Below, in pieces: positions 1 through 10,618 of a stretch of 23,736 nucleotides of DNA. Source of the stretch: Larix sibirica (taxonomy: Eukaryota; Streptophyta; Pinopsida; Pinales; Pinaceae); the NCBI GenBank assembly GCA_004151065.3, contig NWUY0300012074.1:27252-50987 (forward strand), read 5' to 3'. Position numbers and translations under genes: made by a program. Position 1 is the stretch's first letter; each line of letters begins with the position of its first letter. The notes beneath the pieces are model-generated. The model saw only the letters and a list, made by a program, of their open reading frames with translations. It made no database searches and was not told the DNA's origin.

Positions 1-1080
1 GGTAACCCATGTTGTAAATCTTTGTTTACTATAATTCAAAACCATTATTTGATTCATGGGTGTTTGACATGTTATTTTAGCTTTCATTTTACTGCAATAA
101 TCATTGGCATATTTACTTTTATTTTTATTTACATGCACATCACATTCACAAACTATTACCAGGAAGCTCATAGCTCTTAGTAAGTGTCCTTTTGCACTAG
201 CTAGCATGAATAACCTAGCTACAATGTCTATATTCACAAGGGTACTTGCACCTTGGGTGATTGTTTTGCAAGAGTTATCATAGTTGTCTCTCATCCCTTC
301 GCTAGTTGGTCTTGGGGCATCATCATCCTAGACTAACTTCTCGAAGGTTTCTTTCATCATCTCTTCATTAACTAAGTCTTAAGGGCCTAACCATCCTAAA
401 CCGGTCTCTGGGAGAGAGATGTTGTTTGTTTTTTCATTGCTTAAGAATTTTTTAAGTGGAGTGTTTTGATAATTTGGCGAATAGCTTGAGTAGGTTGTAC
501 ATATTATAGTTGATTAGTTCAAAATTATTGATCAACCACTTCCTCTCTCTCATAGGACAAGAGGTATTTCATGTGAAGGCATGGGGTTACCTACTGCTAG
601 GCAAAGATTTGACCTTAATCCACCCCCTAGTGAGTCAGAATATGAAAGTCAAGTTGTTACGAGCAACCCAAAAGCGAGGTGATGAGTCTCAATTTTGGTA
701 GGTAAATCATGCACTCAATGTCTAACTATGCAACCCAATGGGGTATTCTCTAAGGGGTTAAACACATACTCTGAGGTAATTAAGTATTTAATAAATCAAA
801 TGATGATGATAGAAATGTTTATCTTTTCTTTTGCTTGATTAATTTCAAAACTTGATTAAGGGAGTCTAATGCGTGGTACTAGCATCTCATCGTGAACTAC
901 ATGAAATCGCATCAGGAATAAAGACAAATATCGATGTTGTTTTGAAGATCCAATCATAAAATGAGGGTGAGTTCCACTTCCAGTTGCGATTTAGTCACAA
1001 CTGAAGTCACTATCAGAGGCTTAACTAATATATGGAGTTCCAAAGGTTAATGAAGGAATGAACAACTAGTTAAGGGCAGT
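1..1080. other. unassigned AT-rich sequence
   Basis: No gene or recognisable element was found. A 63-codon open frame on the plus strand at 510-701 has no recognisable motif and is about the size expected by chance. The segment may belong to the upstream part of the gypsy LTR that ends at 2120, or to older decayed DNA. No terminal motif that I can see separates it from what follows. Confidence 0.4.
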
Positions 1081-1216
1081 TGTACTAGCCGCCAAAACAT
1101 TTTGAGACCCTGGCTCTCTATTAGTTATCTTAAACATTTTTAGGGACGAGGGATCAGTTGTGTATGAGAGTAATTTTAGTAGTAGGTTTAGGTTCTTATG
1201 ATTCTATGTAAAGACA

Positions 1217-1225
1217 TATATATAA
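1217..1225 (+). promoter_or_regulatory. TATA box of the gypsy LTR
   Basis: The sequence tatatataa is followed by agcc, a good plant TATA context, and lies about 900 bp before the LTR end. LTR retrotransposons drive their genomic RNA from such a box in U3. The role is inferred from position; no start site can be seen. Confidence 0.45.
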
Positions 1226-1484
1226 GCCTTCAGGCGTATATGGACCTTCTGCTTCGTTAATATTTTGGCAGACAGAGACAAGTTAAATTTTTGTGATCTG
1301 ATACATTTTGCATTGGAATGAACAATGAACCAACATTCTATTGAATGGTGTGTTTTCTATCTATGAGTACTTAGTTTTAATTCGCTCATGTGTTACTCTG
1401 AGGTAGGGCCCCTCATTACAATCACATGAGTCTTTGCTTAATTAGAGTATTCAGTAGATTAGAGGTGCGTGTGAACTGTGATTT

Positions 1485-1634
1485 GATTCCATTAAATCTC
1501 TGGTTATGATTCTTGTAGCGTAGGATAGTAATTCTTGAAGTTCATATATTAGTAATTCTTGAAGTTAATTGAACTTGGATTCCATTAAAATTCTAGTTAT
1601 GATTTATGTAGCGTAGATTAGCAATTTTTGTAGC
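1485..1634 (+). repeat. short degenerate direct repeats in the LTR
   Basis: A unit of about 57 bp beginning gattccattaaa recurs about 93 bp later (1485-1542 and 1578-1634) with scattered mismatches; both copies carry tgtagcgtag. Inside this, a perfect 16-mer (agtaattcttgaagtt) is present at 1527-1542 and 1551-1566. This looks like local tandem duplication in the U5 side of the LTR. Confidence 0.6.
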
Positions 1635-2125
1635 ACTGTTTATCTACTTCTGTAGTTTTCTGTACAACTATTCTCCTATGCATTCAATTTGGTAGTGAAT
1701 ATAGAAATTGTTAAATTAGAGTTGGTTACTTTCATAGGATTATATTGCTTTTAGAGTTAGTTATTTCCATATTCCAGAATAGTGATTTGATTTCCAGTTT
1801 ATTAGTATGGTTATCTGTTTCATGAAAAGGTTAAATTGGTAACTGCTTTCACAGTCAAGTTTTTCATTCCCATTTCATACAATTAGAATTAGGACATGTA
1901 GTTGCCACCCAAATAACTTTCTCCTTCCCTATTCACATCTGCTTTAGCACTCCATTTCCATTAAAGCATCACCTTATCCCCATTGTAGATTAGATCCTCT
2001 TGACGTTGCACATATAGTGCCAACACCTCTTAAGTTTGTACAATCCTAGATTGATGGAATAAAGTAAGAATCCTACAGTTTTGAAAGCTTTGAATTGGCT
2101 ATCATAATAGTGATCCACCACTTTT

Positions 2126-2143
2126 TGGCGCCATTTCCGGGGA
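2126..2143 (+). other. primer-binding site, tRNA-Asp type
   Basis: TGGCGCCATTTCCGGGGA matches the classical plant gypsy PBS complementary to the tRNA-Asp 3' end at 16 of 18 positions; the differences are at the 8th and 11th bases. It is the priming site for minus-strand DNA synthesis. An A-rich leader (about 2157-2245) and the gag start follow. This site identifies the upstream sequence as an LTR and points to the Athila/Tat group. Confidence 0.8.
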
Positions 2144-2249
2144 GGTGCTAAAATAATTAAGAGCAAAAAATCTTAAAAAAAACAAACAATTATAAAATTA
2201 AAAACTTCATACAAAACAAAAAAAACCAGAAAAAACTGCTTTAACATAT

Positions 2250-3586
2250 ATGCCTCCACACAGACGAGATGAATTTGGACATTTCCTGCCTAACTCCCAT
2301 ATGAGTGAAACAAGCTCGGAAGACTACCGATTTGGGGAATCCCTCAATTTTGACGAATCTGATCTCAACTATAACCTAGACCTTGCAAACTTCTTTGTCA
2401 ACTCTAGTACCACTATCACTGTGGCAGATGAAGAAGATGAACCAAGGGACCTATTCTCATTTCCTATTAGTGTTGCCTAAGACCAAGCACAAATGAAGAA
2501 TATCAATTCTTCAATTCTCCCAAATTTTCATGGCTTGACATCAAAAGACCCTAACAACTTCTTATTTGAATTTGAAGTTGTCTGCAAAAGTTTTGATTAT
2601 TCCTCAGATGCTTAGAAACTTAAACTTTTCCCTTCCACTTTAAAACATATGGCTCTGAGATGGTTCATGAGCCTAGAGGGAAATCATATTTTCACATGGG
2701 ATGAGATGAAACAAGCCTTCTTAGACAAATATAGAGACTATTGTAAATCCAAGGACACAAGGGATGTGATCTTTAGGATGCAATAGGGGGAAATTAGTCA
2801 TTAGAAGATTATGAACATAGGTTCCAACTCAGCTATAAGAGGGCCCGTAACTTCACTTTGGATGAAGAATCCCTCAATCTAGTGATTCTTAGAGGTGTTA
2901 AAGAAGACCTCCTGGAATTTCTAAGTCTCTTGGATGATGGAGACATTTTTCAAAATGAATATGAAGAAATCAGGAAGATTTTCAAAAATGATTCAATATC
3001 TAAAAAAGGGAAGAATAGTAGAGATTCAATTTTCCAACATAGTATATCCACAATTTCAAACCCTACCTTAACCAAGTCTGACCTAGGGCACCTTGTGGAT
3101 GACATGAAAACTGATATTCTTCATTCTCTTGTGATTCGACTAGATGCCATGCAACTTAAAAGGAAGCAAGAAGAGGTTTCCCAAGCCTTGGCACCATTTT
3201 TCCCAAAGTGTAGGAAGAAACATGAAAAGAATCAATGCCCCTTGAATGTAGTAGATGTCTGTGGTCTATGTATCGAAAGTCACCCAACTGATAAATGTAC
3301 ACTGTTTCCTTAATGAAAAGAAGCTCTGCAGGATCAAGGGTCAGGAGATACAATGGAACAATTGTACTTTGTAAATCAGAGGAGACCAAAATTTTCTAGG
3401 CCATTCCATCAACCTAATAAGCCCTACTCAAACCTGTATCAGAATCAGTATCAACAACCTGATTGGGCCCAAATTGGGAAACCAACATGGCCACTGCAAC
3501 CATCTCAGAATCAATGGCAGAGTACTCAACATCCTTACATTCGACCTTATCCTTCGACTTATCAACAGTACCAGTAGAATCAATAG
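2250..3586 (+). pseudogene. gag: Athila/Tat-like Ty3/gypsy gag, broken
   Basis: This is the remnant of a retrotransposon capsid/nucleocapsid protein. It starts at the first ATG after the A-rich leader. An acidic N-terminal part (2250-2480) ends in TAA. The same frame continues with the gag capsid-like region (LPNFHGLTSKDPNNFLFEF near 2517, then ALRWFMSL and FTWDEMKQAFLDKY). TAG stops stand at 2613 and 2784, and a one-base net frameshift falls near 2787-2797, after which the frame at 2858-3313 carries on (SLEDYEHRFQLSYKRARNF). A CX2CX3HX4C knuckle (CGLCIESHPTDKC) lies at 3260-3298, the spacing seen in Athila/Tat gag. After TAA TGA at 3311-3316 a Gln/Pro/Tyr-rich tail runs to 3574, then TAG. 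No protease, reverse transcriptase or integrase of this element follows, so it is truncated. Confidence 0.85.
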
Positions 3587-3915
3587 TATCTTGGTCCTTT
3601 CTAACATCTTCCCACAAATTAGTATCCCTCCACATCTAATTGGATGCCTCAGCAGGAGGTACAATCAGTAGAGGACTAAAATCCAGAAGGGAAGGGTAAT
3701 TTAATGGATTCATGAGGGCCTATTCCTATAATATCTCCTATCCCTCCTCCCCTTGAAAATTTCGAACAATTAAAATTGAGGATATTCTTGTGCCATCATC
3801 GACAAATTTCAGTCCACCCCTCATTGACCCTCAAAGTCCTCTTCTCTTGCACACCCACAACTTCTCTCACAGGGATATTTTCGCACATTAGAACCCTTTG
3901 CATCAGTGGAACGCC
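3587..3915 (+). other. linker between two gag remnants
   Basis: No intact reading frame is present. The first ~100 bp may still be decayed C-terminal gag or pre-protease sequence of the Athila/Tat-like element (a NWMPQQEVQSVED stretch near 3640). The rest leads into the ATG of the second gag. The junction of the two elements must lie here, but I see no terminal repeat marking it. The same segment recurs at 6583-6911. Confidence 0.45.
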
Positions 3916-6125
3916 ATGAGTAGTATCGCTAATACTTCTAGTGTCGAGGGCATTGCTACTCCCACATCTAATGTTTCTACAATGGGCATTAATCCCCTAT
4001 GTCCAACATCTCCATCAAGGTCACTAATCCTCCTATGAATGGGACTCCCATAAGAGCTACACCTGTCATCACCCCTCTTAGTTGGATTTGTGACTCAAAC
4101 TCTACTCCCTAAAGTAGTGGTATGTTTTATTTTGGAATGCCTATTTTAAAGATGACAACTTTCAATATTAGTGCCCCCTTATTTTCCCTAGCCTAAATGA
4201 ACCAACGAGAAGTTCCTCAATTCTGTTTGCATTTAGAGGTGGACACATTCTTGCTTCCACACCCTCTTTAGGTAGTGGCTACTTTCTATTACCTAGTATA
4301 CCAACAAAAAATGCATCCTTTCAAGGGACAAGGAATACGTTGAGCAGTTTCTTTCTGCAAAACCTTGGGTTTTAGATGTAACAATCCTATGCCCCTGGTG
4401 GTGGAAACATGTTAGGGGACAACTTTTTCAATGGAAATGTGATGTACAGTAAGATGATGGGACAATCCCATAACATTTGGAATTTGTTTTCCTGGACTAA
4501 GTTAGATTTTCTAGCAACATTAAATCTTCCAAATTTGATGAAATTAAAAAATGACCTAGTGCAACATAGCTAGAATTGTCCTGCCATCCCCACCAAGTTA
4601 CCTTCAGATATCCCAAAATTTGAAGGAAAAGCTAGATAAAATCCTACTGATCATGTAATGAGTTTCCATCTTTGGTGTTTTTCTAACTCATTGGTGGGTG
4701 ATATTATCATATTTATATGTTTTCCAATGGAACTTGATGGTAACAACCAAAAAATGGTACATTGAGTTTCCAAGCTCTGCTTACAGTGATTTTGTGTCCA
4801 TAGCAGTGACTTTTTGATGCATTTCCAATTACTAGTCTAATTTGAGATGTGGATTGAACTATCAACATATTTTTGATAATATACCACCACCCACTTTTTT
4901 TTACCACATTCATGAATGAAAGTAGAGGCGTCACATGATCAAAGCCCAAATCCCCATTGATTTTTAGTTGATTGGTTTATGAAATTATCACAGTCTTACA
5001 TTCCCAAGGAACTAGCTTTATGGGGTCATTACTGAAGAGAAAGCCATTGTGATATCCTTTTAGCTTGATTTGGTATATTCCCAATGAAGCGTTTTGTATG
5101 ATATCCGACTAAACACACCTCAGGACAAAACATATTCCACTAAGCCAAAACTTGGACCGCACATTGATGGTGTGATTGGTTCCATCGAGAATGTTGTGGT
5201 AGTCAAGTATTGAGTCAAATGGGGTAGATGTCTTTATATTTGAATACACCAACCATTTCCTTGAAAATTTATACCACCACAATCCATGCATAAAACTTTA
5301 ATGCCCTTTCAATTCATGCTTCTTATCATAAATGGAACCAACAAATCGAATGAAAGAAGAAAGGAAAAAAAATCCAAACAGGGGTCTAGAAACAATAAAA
5401 ATAACATTGTTTATGGTGGTAAAAAAGAGAAAATTAAGGTCAAATTTCCTTGGAATCTATGTCAATATGATTGTCTTACTCATTAATGCCCTTAAAATGG
5501 AGGAATCTCAACACTTGTCAACACAATGGGAAGTGTTGCAACAACTTTTTGTTCTCACTAATCTATTTCCTCTGTAGGCCTAACAATTAATTGTCTGTGT
5601 CCCAAATAATCATTCACCTCTGCAATGGGGCAATCGAGGTTCCCTTCCTCAAGGGGGAAACCCATTGAATGCAAATGTTTACATGTCTAAGTAGAAAATT
5701 AACGTTCAAACTAGAAATCGTAATTATGATGTTTTTGACTCTAGTTCAACAGACAACGAAACATCTACATTGCAACCATTACCTCCTGTTCATATAGAAA
5801 AATTGACATTTGATGCGATGCTGCACCCTCCCAAGTGTGTGTTGAGAAGGGCCGTGCATAATCATAATTCCCAGGATGCCTAAAAATATAGTATTGTTGA
5901 GTACTTAGTCGAAGCTCCATGCACTAAGTTTGCCTTAAAGGTTCTACAAAGTTGCCCTATGCAACAAAATGAATTGTCGTGGGCCATTTAATAACGTTTG
6001 ATGTGGACAATTATAAATTACATCTCACTCATCACACTACATTTCAAATTAAAGTCTCATCAAACAGAACTAGCATTTTCAGGGTTGTTGTTGATCAATG
6101 AGCATCTATGTGCATAATGCATTAG
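3916..6125 (+). pseudogene. gag-pol: second Ty3/gypsy gag-protease remnant, copy 1
   Basis: Across several frames this reads as a different gypsy family from the gag at 2250. The ATG at 3916 opens a Ser/Thr/Pro-rich N-terminal region. The frame at 4502-4695 shows FLATLNLPN, LPSDIPKFEGKA and DHVMSFHLWC, which I recognise as the conserved gag block of a plant gypsy family. A lysine-rich basic region (about 5330-5440) precedes a damaged zinc knuckle (KFPWNLCQYDCLTH, 5440-5486), in which the first Cys is Trp and the His is Cys. At 6070-6122 lies the start of an aspartic protease (FRVVVDQ, then TGA where the active-site Gly is expected, then ASMCIM). The reading ends there, cut by the unit that begins near 6125. 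Many stops and shifts make it non-functional. Confidence 0.75.
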
Positions 6126-6322
6126 AGAAATTTTGAGGTAAAAAATGGGCCTCCTAAGGAAAATAATAAAAAAATACATGTCACATTAAAAAATAATTAA
6201 AATTTGCCATATCAAACTAAATTTAATTCTTATTTTGTCATTAATAATTCTTGATTAATGTGTTGGGTTAATGTAGAGTTAGGGACTAAGGGTTGAAAAT
6301 AATAATGAAAAACATAAATTAG

Positions 6323-6323
6323 N
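6323..6323. other. single N, contig junction
   Basis: One unknown base separates the two copies of the 2,995-bp block. The left contig ends ...aaattag and the right one begins gcaggatcaagg, which is also found inside the left contig at 3328. This points to a scaffold join of unknown size. Confidence 0.9.
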
Positions 6324-6582
6324 GCAGGATCAAGGGTCAGGAGATACAATGGAACAATTGTACTTTGTAAATCAGAGGAGACCAAAATTTTCTAGGCCAT
6401 TCCATCAACCTAATAAGCCCTACTCAAACCTGTATCAGAATCAGTATCAACAACCTGATTGGGCCCAAATTGGGAAACCAACATGGCCACTGCAACCATC
6501 TCAGAATCAATGGCAGAGTACTCAACATCCTTACATTCGACCTTATCCTTCGACTTATCAACAGTACCAGTAGAATCAATAG
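6324..6582 (+). pseudogene. gag: tail of the Athila/Tat-like gag, copy 2
   Basis: Only the Gln/Pro/Tyr-rich C-terminal tail (MEQLYFVNQRRPKF from 6349, ending at TAG 6571-6573) is repeated. The capsid region, knuckle, PBS and LTR are missing upstream. The truncation falls exactly at the N, so it probably reflects contig ends rather than a genomic event. Confidence 0.8.
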
Positions 6583-6911
6583 TATCTTGGTCCTTTCTAA
6601 CATCTTCCCACAAATTAGTATCCCTCCACATCTAATTGGATGCCTCAGCAGGAGGTACAATCAGTAGAGGACTAAAATCCAGAAGGGAAGGGTAATTTAA
6701 TGGATTCATGAGGGCCTATTCCTATAATATCTCCTATCCCTCCTCCCCTTGAAAATTTCGAACAATTAAAATTGAGGATATTCTTGTGCCATCATCGACA
6801 AATTTCAGTCCACCCCTCATTGACCCTCAAAGTCCTCTTCTCTTGCACACCCACAACTTCTCTCACAGGGATATTTTCGCACATTAGAACCCTTTGCATC
6901 AGTGGAACGCC

Positions 6912-9121
6912 ATGAGTAGTATCGCTAATACTTCTAGTGTCGAGGGCATTGCTACTCCCACATCTAATGTTTCTACAATGGGCATTAATCCCCTATGTCC
7001 AACATCTCCATCAAGGTCACTAATCCTCCTATGAATGGGACTCCCATAAGAGCTACACCTGTCATCACCCCTCTTAGTTGGATTTGTGACTCAAACTCTA
7101 CTCCCTAAAGTAGTGGTATGTTTTATTTTGGAATGCCTATTTTAAAGATGACAACTTTCAATATTAGTGCCCCCTTATTTTCCCTAGCCTAAATGAACCA
7201 ACGAGAAGTTCCTCAATTCTGTTTGCATTTAGAGGTGGACACATTCTTGCTTCCACACCCTCTTTAGGTAGTGGCTACTTTCTATTACCTAGTATACCAA
7301 CAAAAAATGCATCCTTTCAAGGGACAAGGAATACGTTGAGCAGTTTCTTTCTGCAAAACCTTGGGTTTTAGATGTAACAATCCTATGCCCCTGGTGGTGG
7401 AAACATGTTAGGGGACAACTTTTTCAATGGAAATGTGATGTACAGTAAGATGATGGGACAATCCCATAACATTTGGAATTTGTTTTCCTGGACTAAGTTA
7501 GATTTTCTAGCAACATTAAATCTTCCAAATTTGATGAAATTAAAAAATGACCTAGTGCAACATAGCTAGAATTGTCCTGCCATCCCCACCAAGTTACCTT
7601 CAGATATCCCAAAATTTGAAGGAAAAGCTAGATAAAATCCTACTGATCATGTAATGAGTTTCCATCTTTGGTGTTTTTCTAACTCATTGGTGGGTGATAT
7701 TATCATATTTATATGTTTTCCAATGGAACTTGATGGTAACAACCAAAAAATGGTACATTGAGTTTCCAAGCTCTGCTTACAGTGATTTTGTGTCCATAGC
7801 AGTGACTTTTTGATGCATTTCCAATTACTAGTCTAATTTGAGATGTGGATTGAACTATCAACATATTTTTGATAATATACCACCACCCACTTTTTTTTAC
7901 CACATTCATGAATGAAAGTAGAGGCGTCACATGATCAAAGCCCAAATCCCCATTGATTTTTAGTTGATTGGTTTATGAAATTATCACAGTCTTACATTCC
8001 CAAGGAACTAGCTTTATGGGGTCATTACTGAAGAGAAAGCCATTGTGATATCCTTTTAGCTTGATTTGGTATATTCCCAATGAAGCGTTTTGTATGATAT
8101 CCGACTAAACACACCTCAGGACAAAACATATTCCACTAAGCCAAAACTTGGACCGCACATTGATGGTGTGATTGGTTCCATCGAGAATGTTGTGGTAGTC
8201 AAGTATTGAGTCAAATGGGGTAGATGTCTTTATATTTGAATACACCAACCATTTCCTTGAAAATTTATACCACCACAATCCATGCATAAAACTTTAATGC
8301 CCTTTCAATTCATGCTTCTTATCATAAATGGAACCAACAAATCGAATGAAAGAAGAAAGGAAAAAAAATCCAAACAGGGGTCTAGAAACAATAAAAATAA
8401 CATTGTTTATGGTGGTAAAAAAGAGAAAATTAAGGTCAAATTTCCTTGGAATCTATGTCAATATGATTGTCTTACTCATTAATGCCCTTAAAATGGAGGA
8501 ATCTCAACACTTGTCAACACAATGGGAAGTGTTGCAACAACTTTTTGTTCTCACTAATCTATTTCCTCTGTAGGCCTAACAATTAATTGTCTGTGTCCCA
8601 AATAATCATTCACCTCTGCAATGGGGCAATCGAGGTTCCCTTCCTCAAGGGGGAAACCCATTGAATGCAAATGTTTACATGTCTAAGTAGAAAATTAACG
8701 TTCAAACTAGAAATCGTAATTATGATGTTTTTGACTCTAGTTCAACAGACAACGAAACATCTACATTGCAACCATTACCTCCTGTTCATATAGAAAAATT
8801 GACATTTGATGCGATGCTGCACCCTCCCAAGTGTGTGTTGAGAAGGGCCGTGCATAATCATAATTCCCAGGATGCCTAAAAATATAGTATTGTTGAGTAC
8901 TTAGTCGAAGCTCCATGCACTAAGTTTGCCTTAAAGGTTCTACAAAGTTGCCCTATGCAACAAAATGAATTGTCGTGGGCCATTTAATAACGTTTGATGT
9001 GGACAATTATAAATTACATCTCACTCATCACACTACATTTCAAATTAAAGTCTCATCAAACAGAACTAGCATTTTCAGGGTTGTTGTTGATCAATGAGCA
9101 TCTATGTGCATAATGCATTAG
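6912..9121 (+). pseudogene. gag-pol: second Ty3/gypsy gag-protease remnant, copy 2
   Basis: Repeats 3916-6125 with the same stops and shifts, as expected from an identical block. The damaged knuckle lies at 8436-8482 and the protease start at about 9066-9118, again with TGA (9095-9097) after the active-site Asp. The protease reading stops where the composite unit begins (cattagag at 9116), which suggests an insertion or rearrangement breakpoint inside the protease. Confidence 0.75.
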
Positions 9122-9650
9122 AGTCAATTTGAGGTAACAAAAGGGCTTCCTAAGGAAAATAATAAAAATATACATGTCACATTAAAAAATAATTAAAATT
9201 TGCCATATCAAACTAAATTTAATTCTTATTTTGTCATTAATAATTCTTGATTAATGTGTTGGGTTAATGTAGAGTTAGGGACTAAGGGTTGAAAATAATA
9301 ATGAAAAACATAAATTAGTGTGCATACATAATGAATGATAAATGAAGTAATGGTAAAAAAATTTAATTCGTATTACCATTATTTTAATTAAAAAAATAAT
9401 ATTATTAGATTAAAATAGAGGGAAAATATTTTATGTGAAAGAAGGTAAATTGTTTTTTACGATGGACGGAGATATGCCAAAAATGTTGGAAGTTTTGAGC
9501 TTAACGGAGACGGAAGAAGAACAACGAGCAACAAAATTATTCATGGAATAATGCACCGCAGTATTTTGAATTGAAATTCGATCGGATTTTTGTTTCAGCC
9601 ACCTAAATACAATTTTTTTTCCACGATGGAAGAACAAAGGGTCGAATTCT

Positions 9651-9828
9651 AATGGAGCGAAATTGTTTTGGATTTGGTTCAACGACAAAAAGGAGGAAAA
9701 TTTGCCCGCGATGGATGAAAGGAACAATAGAGGGCATGATGGAGGGAAATTTGGATCAATTTTCTTTTTGTTTTGACCAGAGTGGATGGAAATTGGAGTC
9801 GTTTCATTCTAGAGTGGAGGGAAATTGG
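9651..9828 (+). repeat. four spaced TGGAGGGAAATTGG-like motifs
   Basis: Degenerate copies stand at 9651-9665, 9738-9754, 9781-9796 and 9811-9828. The same four positions are present in the diverged copy at 16337-16514. They may be sub-repeats in U3, where copia LTRs often carry enhancer-like repeats. No function can be shown. Confidence 0.5.
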
Positions 9829-10617
9829 AAAAAAAAAATTGTTTCACAATCTGTAACCCTAATCTGTGCATCCATAAATATGCCATCAATATTGCGAATT
9901 GCATTTCAATTCGTGTCTTTGTTGGATTTCAAAGCAATTGGAAGGTGAATTTTGAAATCTCTTGCTAAGGTGGTGCAATTTTTTAGAGCCCTTTCCAAGG
10001 TATGTCATATATGCTTTTCCTCTTTTAATTCCACTGTTAGCAGATTCATTGTTGCTATCTGGGAATTGTAGTTTATCTTCACTGTTGTTAACTATTCTTT
10101 TCTTAGGTAAATGTAGCCCTTTTATTTGTTGGTTGGGGAATTTGGAATTCTTCTTTTGGGAAACCTTATCCATTTCTCTATTGAGTTTGGTTTTGAATAC
10201 TATCTCCATATTACCTTGCTCCAAAGACATATTGAGGTGAAAAATGAACATACCGTCTTGGCTTCCAGTGCCTTTGATAACATAAATACATTTTTTAATC
10301 ACCAACCACTATCCATTGGTTTGGGAACAACTAGACTCTCCCATTTTGCAAGAGGGATCATTGCTTAACCTAGCCATGTTATTTATTTTCTGATATTTGT
10401 GAAACCATCCAACTGCCCTAATTTTTGGATTGAGATAATACATTGAAGCTTAAAGAACCTATTGCGATCCTTGATTACACTTTTGTTAATAGCAATCGAA
10501 ATGAATTCTAGTGCAAACTTACTTTTCTTAGATTTTATAAAAAAATGAAATCAACAAATACCACATGTTTGACATGTGACAGATCATATTAGCAAGGCTA
10601 AGGAAAACAATTGAGTA

Positions 10618-10618
10618 N
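10618..10618. other. single N, contig junction hiding about 64 bp
   Basis: In the paralogous copy, the bases matching each side of this N (17308 and 17373) are separated by 64 bases. Either 64 bp are missing here or copy 2 carries an insertion. Since the site is an N, missing sequence is the simpler reading. Confidence 0.75.

Larger units (their letters stand above)
1081..2120 (+). mobile_element. Ty3/gypsy LTR, right-hand part (left end unresolved)
   Basis: The right end is well placed: a CA dinucleotide at 2119-2120 lies five bases before a tRNA-Asp-type primer-binding site, the usual spacing in plant gypsy elements. A TATA box sits at 1217-1225, so the region probably holds U3, R and U5. 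The left end is not resolved. A TG occurs at 1081, but it shows no inverted match to the right end, and other TGs are possible. No second copy of this LTR lies in the window, so the element is truncated or its 3' LTR is outside. LTR identity rests on the adjacent PBS and gag. Confidence 0.55.
3328..6322 (+). repeat. 2,995-bp block, copy 1
   Basis: The block is the same as 6324-9318 at a constant offset of 2,996 wherever I compared it, apart from a cluster of about seven substitutions at 6128-6173. It ends immediately before the single N at 6323, and copy 2 begins immediately after that N. It holds the tail of the first gag, the linker, the second gypsy gag, a protease fragment, and the first ~195 bp of the unit that starts near 9120. 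A suffix-to-prefix repeat exactly at an N is what an unmerged contig overlap looks like. Confidence 0.95.
6324..9318 (+). repeat. 2,995-bp block, copy 2
   Basis: Second copy of 3328-6322. Unlike copy 1, it continues without a break beyond 9318 into the rest of the composite unit, so this version of the right-hand junction is the trustworthy one. Its left edge is the contig start at the N. Confidence 0.95.

Noticed and set aside
510-701. 63-codon plus-strand frame
   Set aside because: No motif, no context, and a length expected by chance in AT-rich DNA.
3156-3664. Minus-strand frames of 73-78 codons under the first gag
   Set aside because: They are antisense to recognisable gag codons on the plus strand, so they are shadow frames.
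4713-5291. Minus-strand frames of 78 and 60 codons
   Set aside because: They lie antisense to the second gypsy gag remnant and show no motif.
9116-9135. Possible Helitron start (TCAATTTG)
   Set aside because: The base before TC is G rather than A, and no CTRR end with a hairpin could be located at the other side.
9886-10305. 139-codon minus-strand frame, the longest in the window
   Set aside because: The paralogous copy stops much earlier in this frame, and a KKCIY stretch resembling a copia motif is not supported by surrounding residues.
10563-10580. cacatg...catgtg inverted repeat as a regulatory hairpin
   Set aside because: Six-base arms are common by chance, and no promoter context supports a role.
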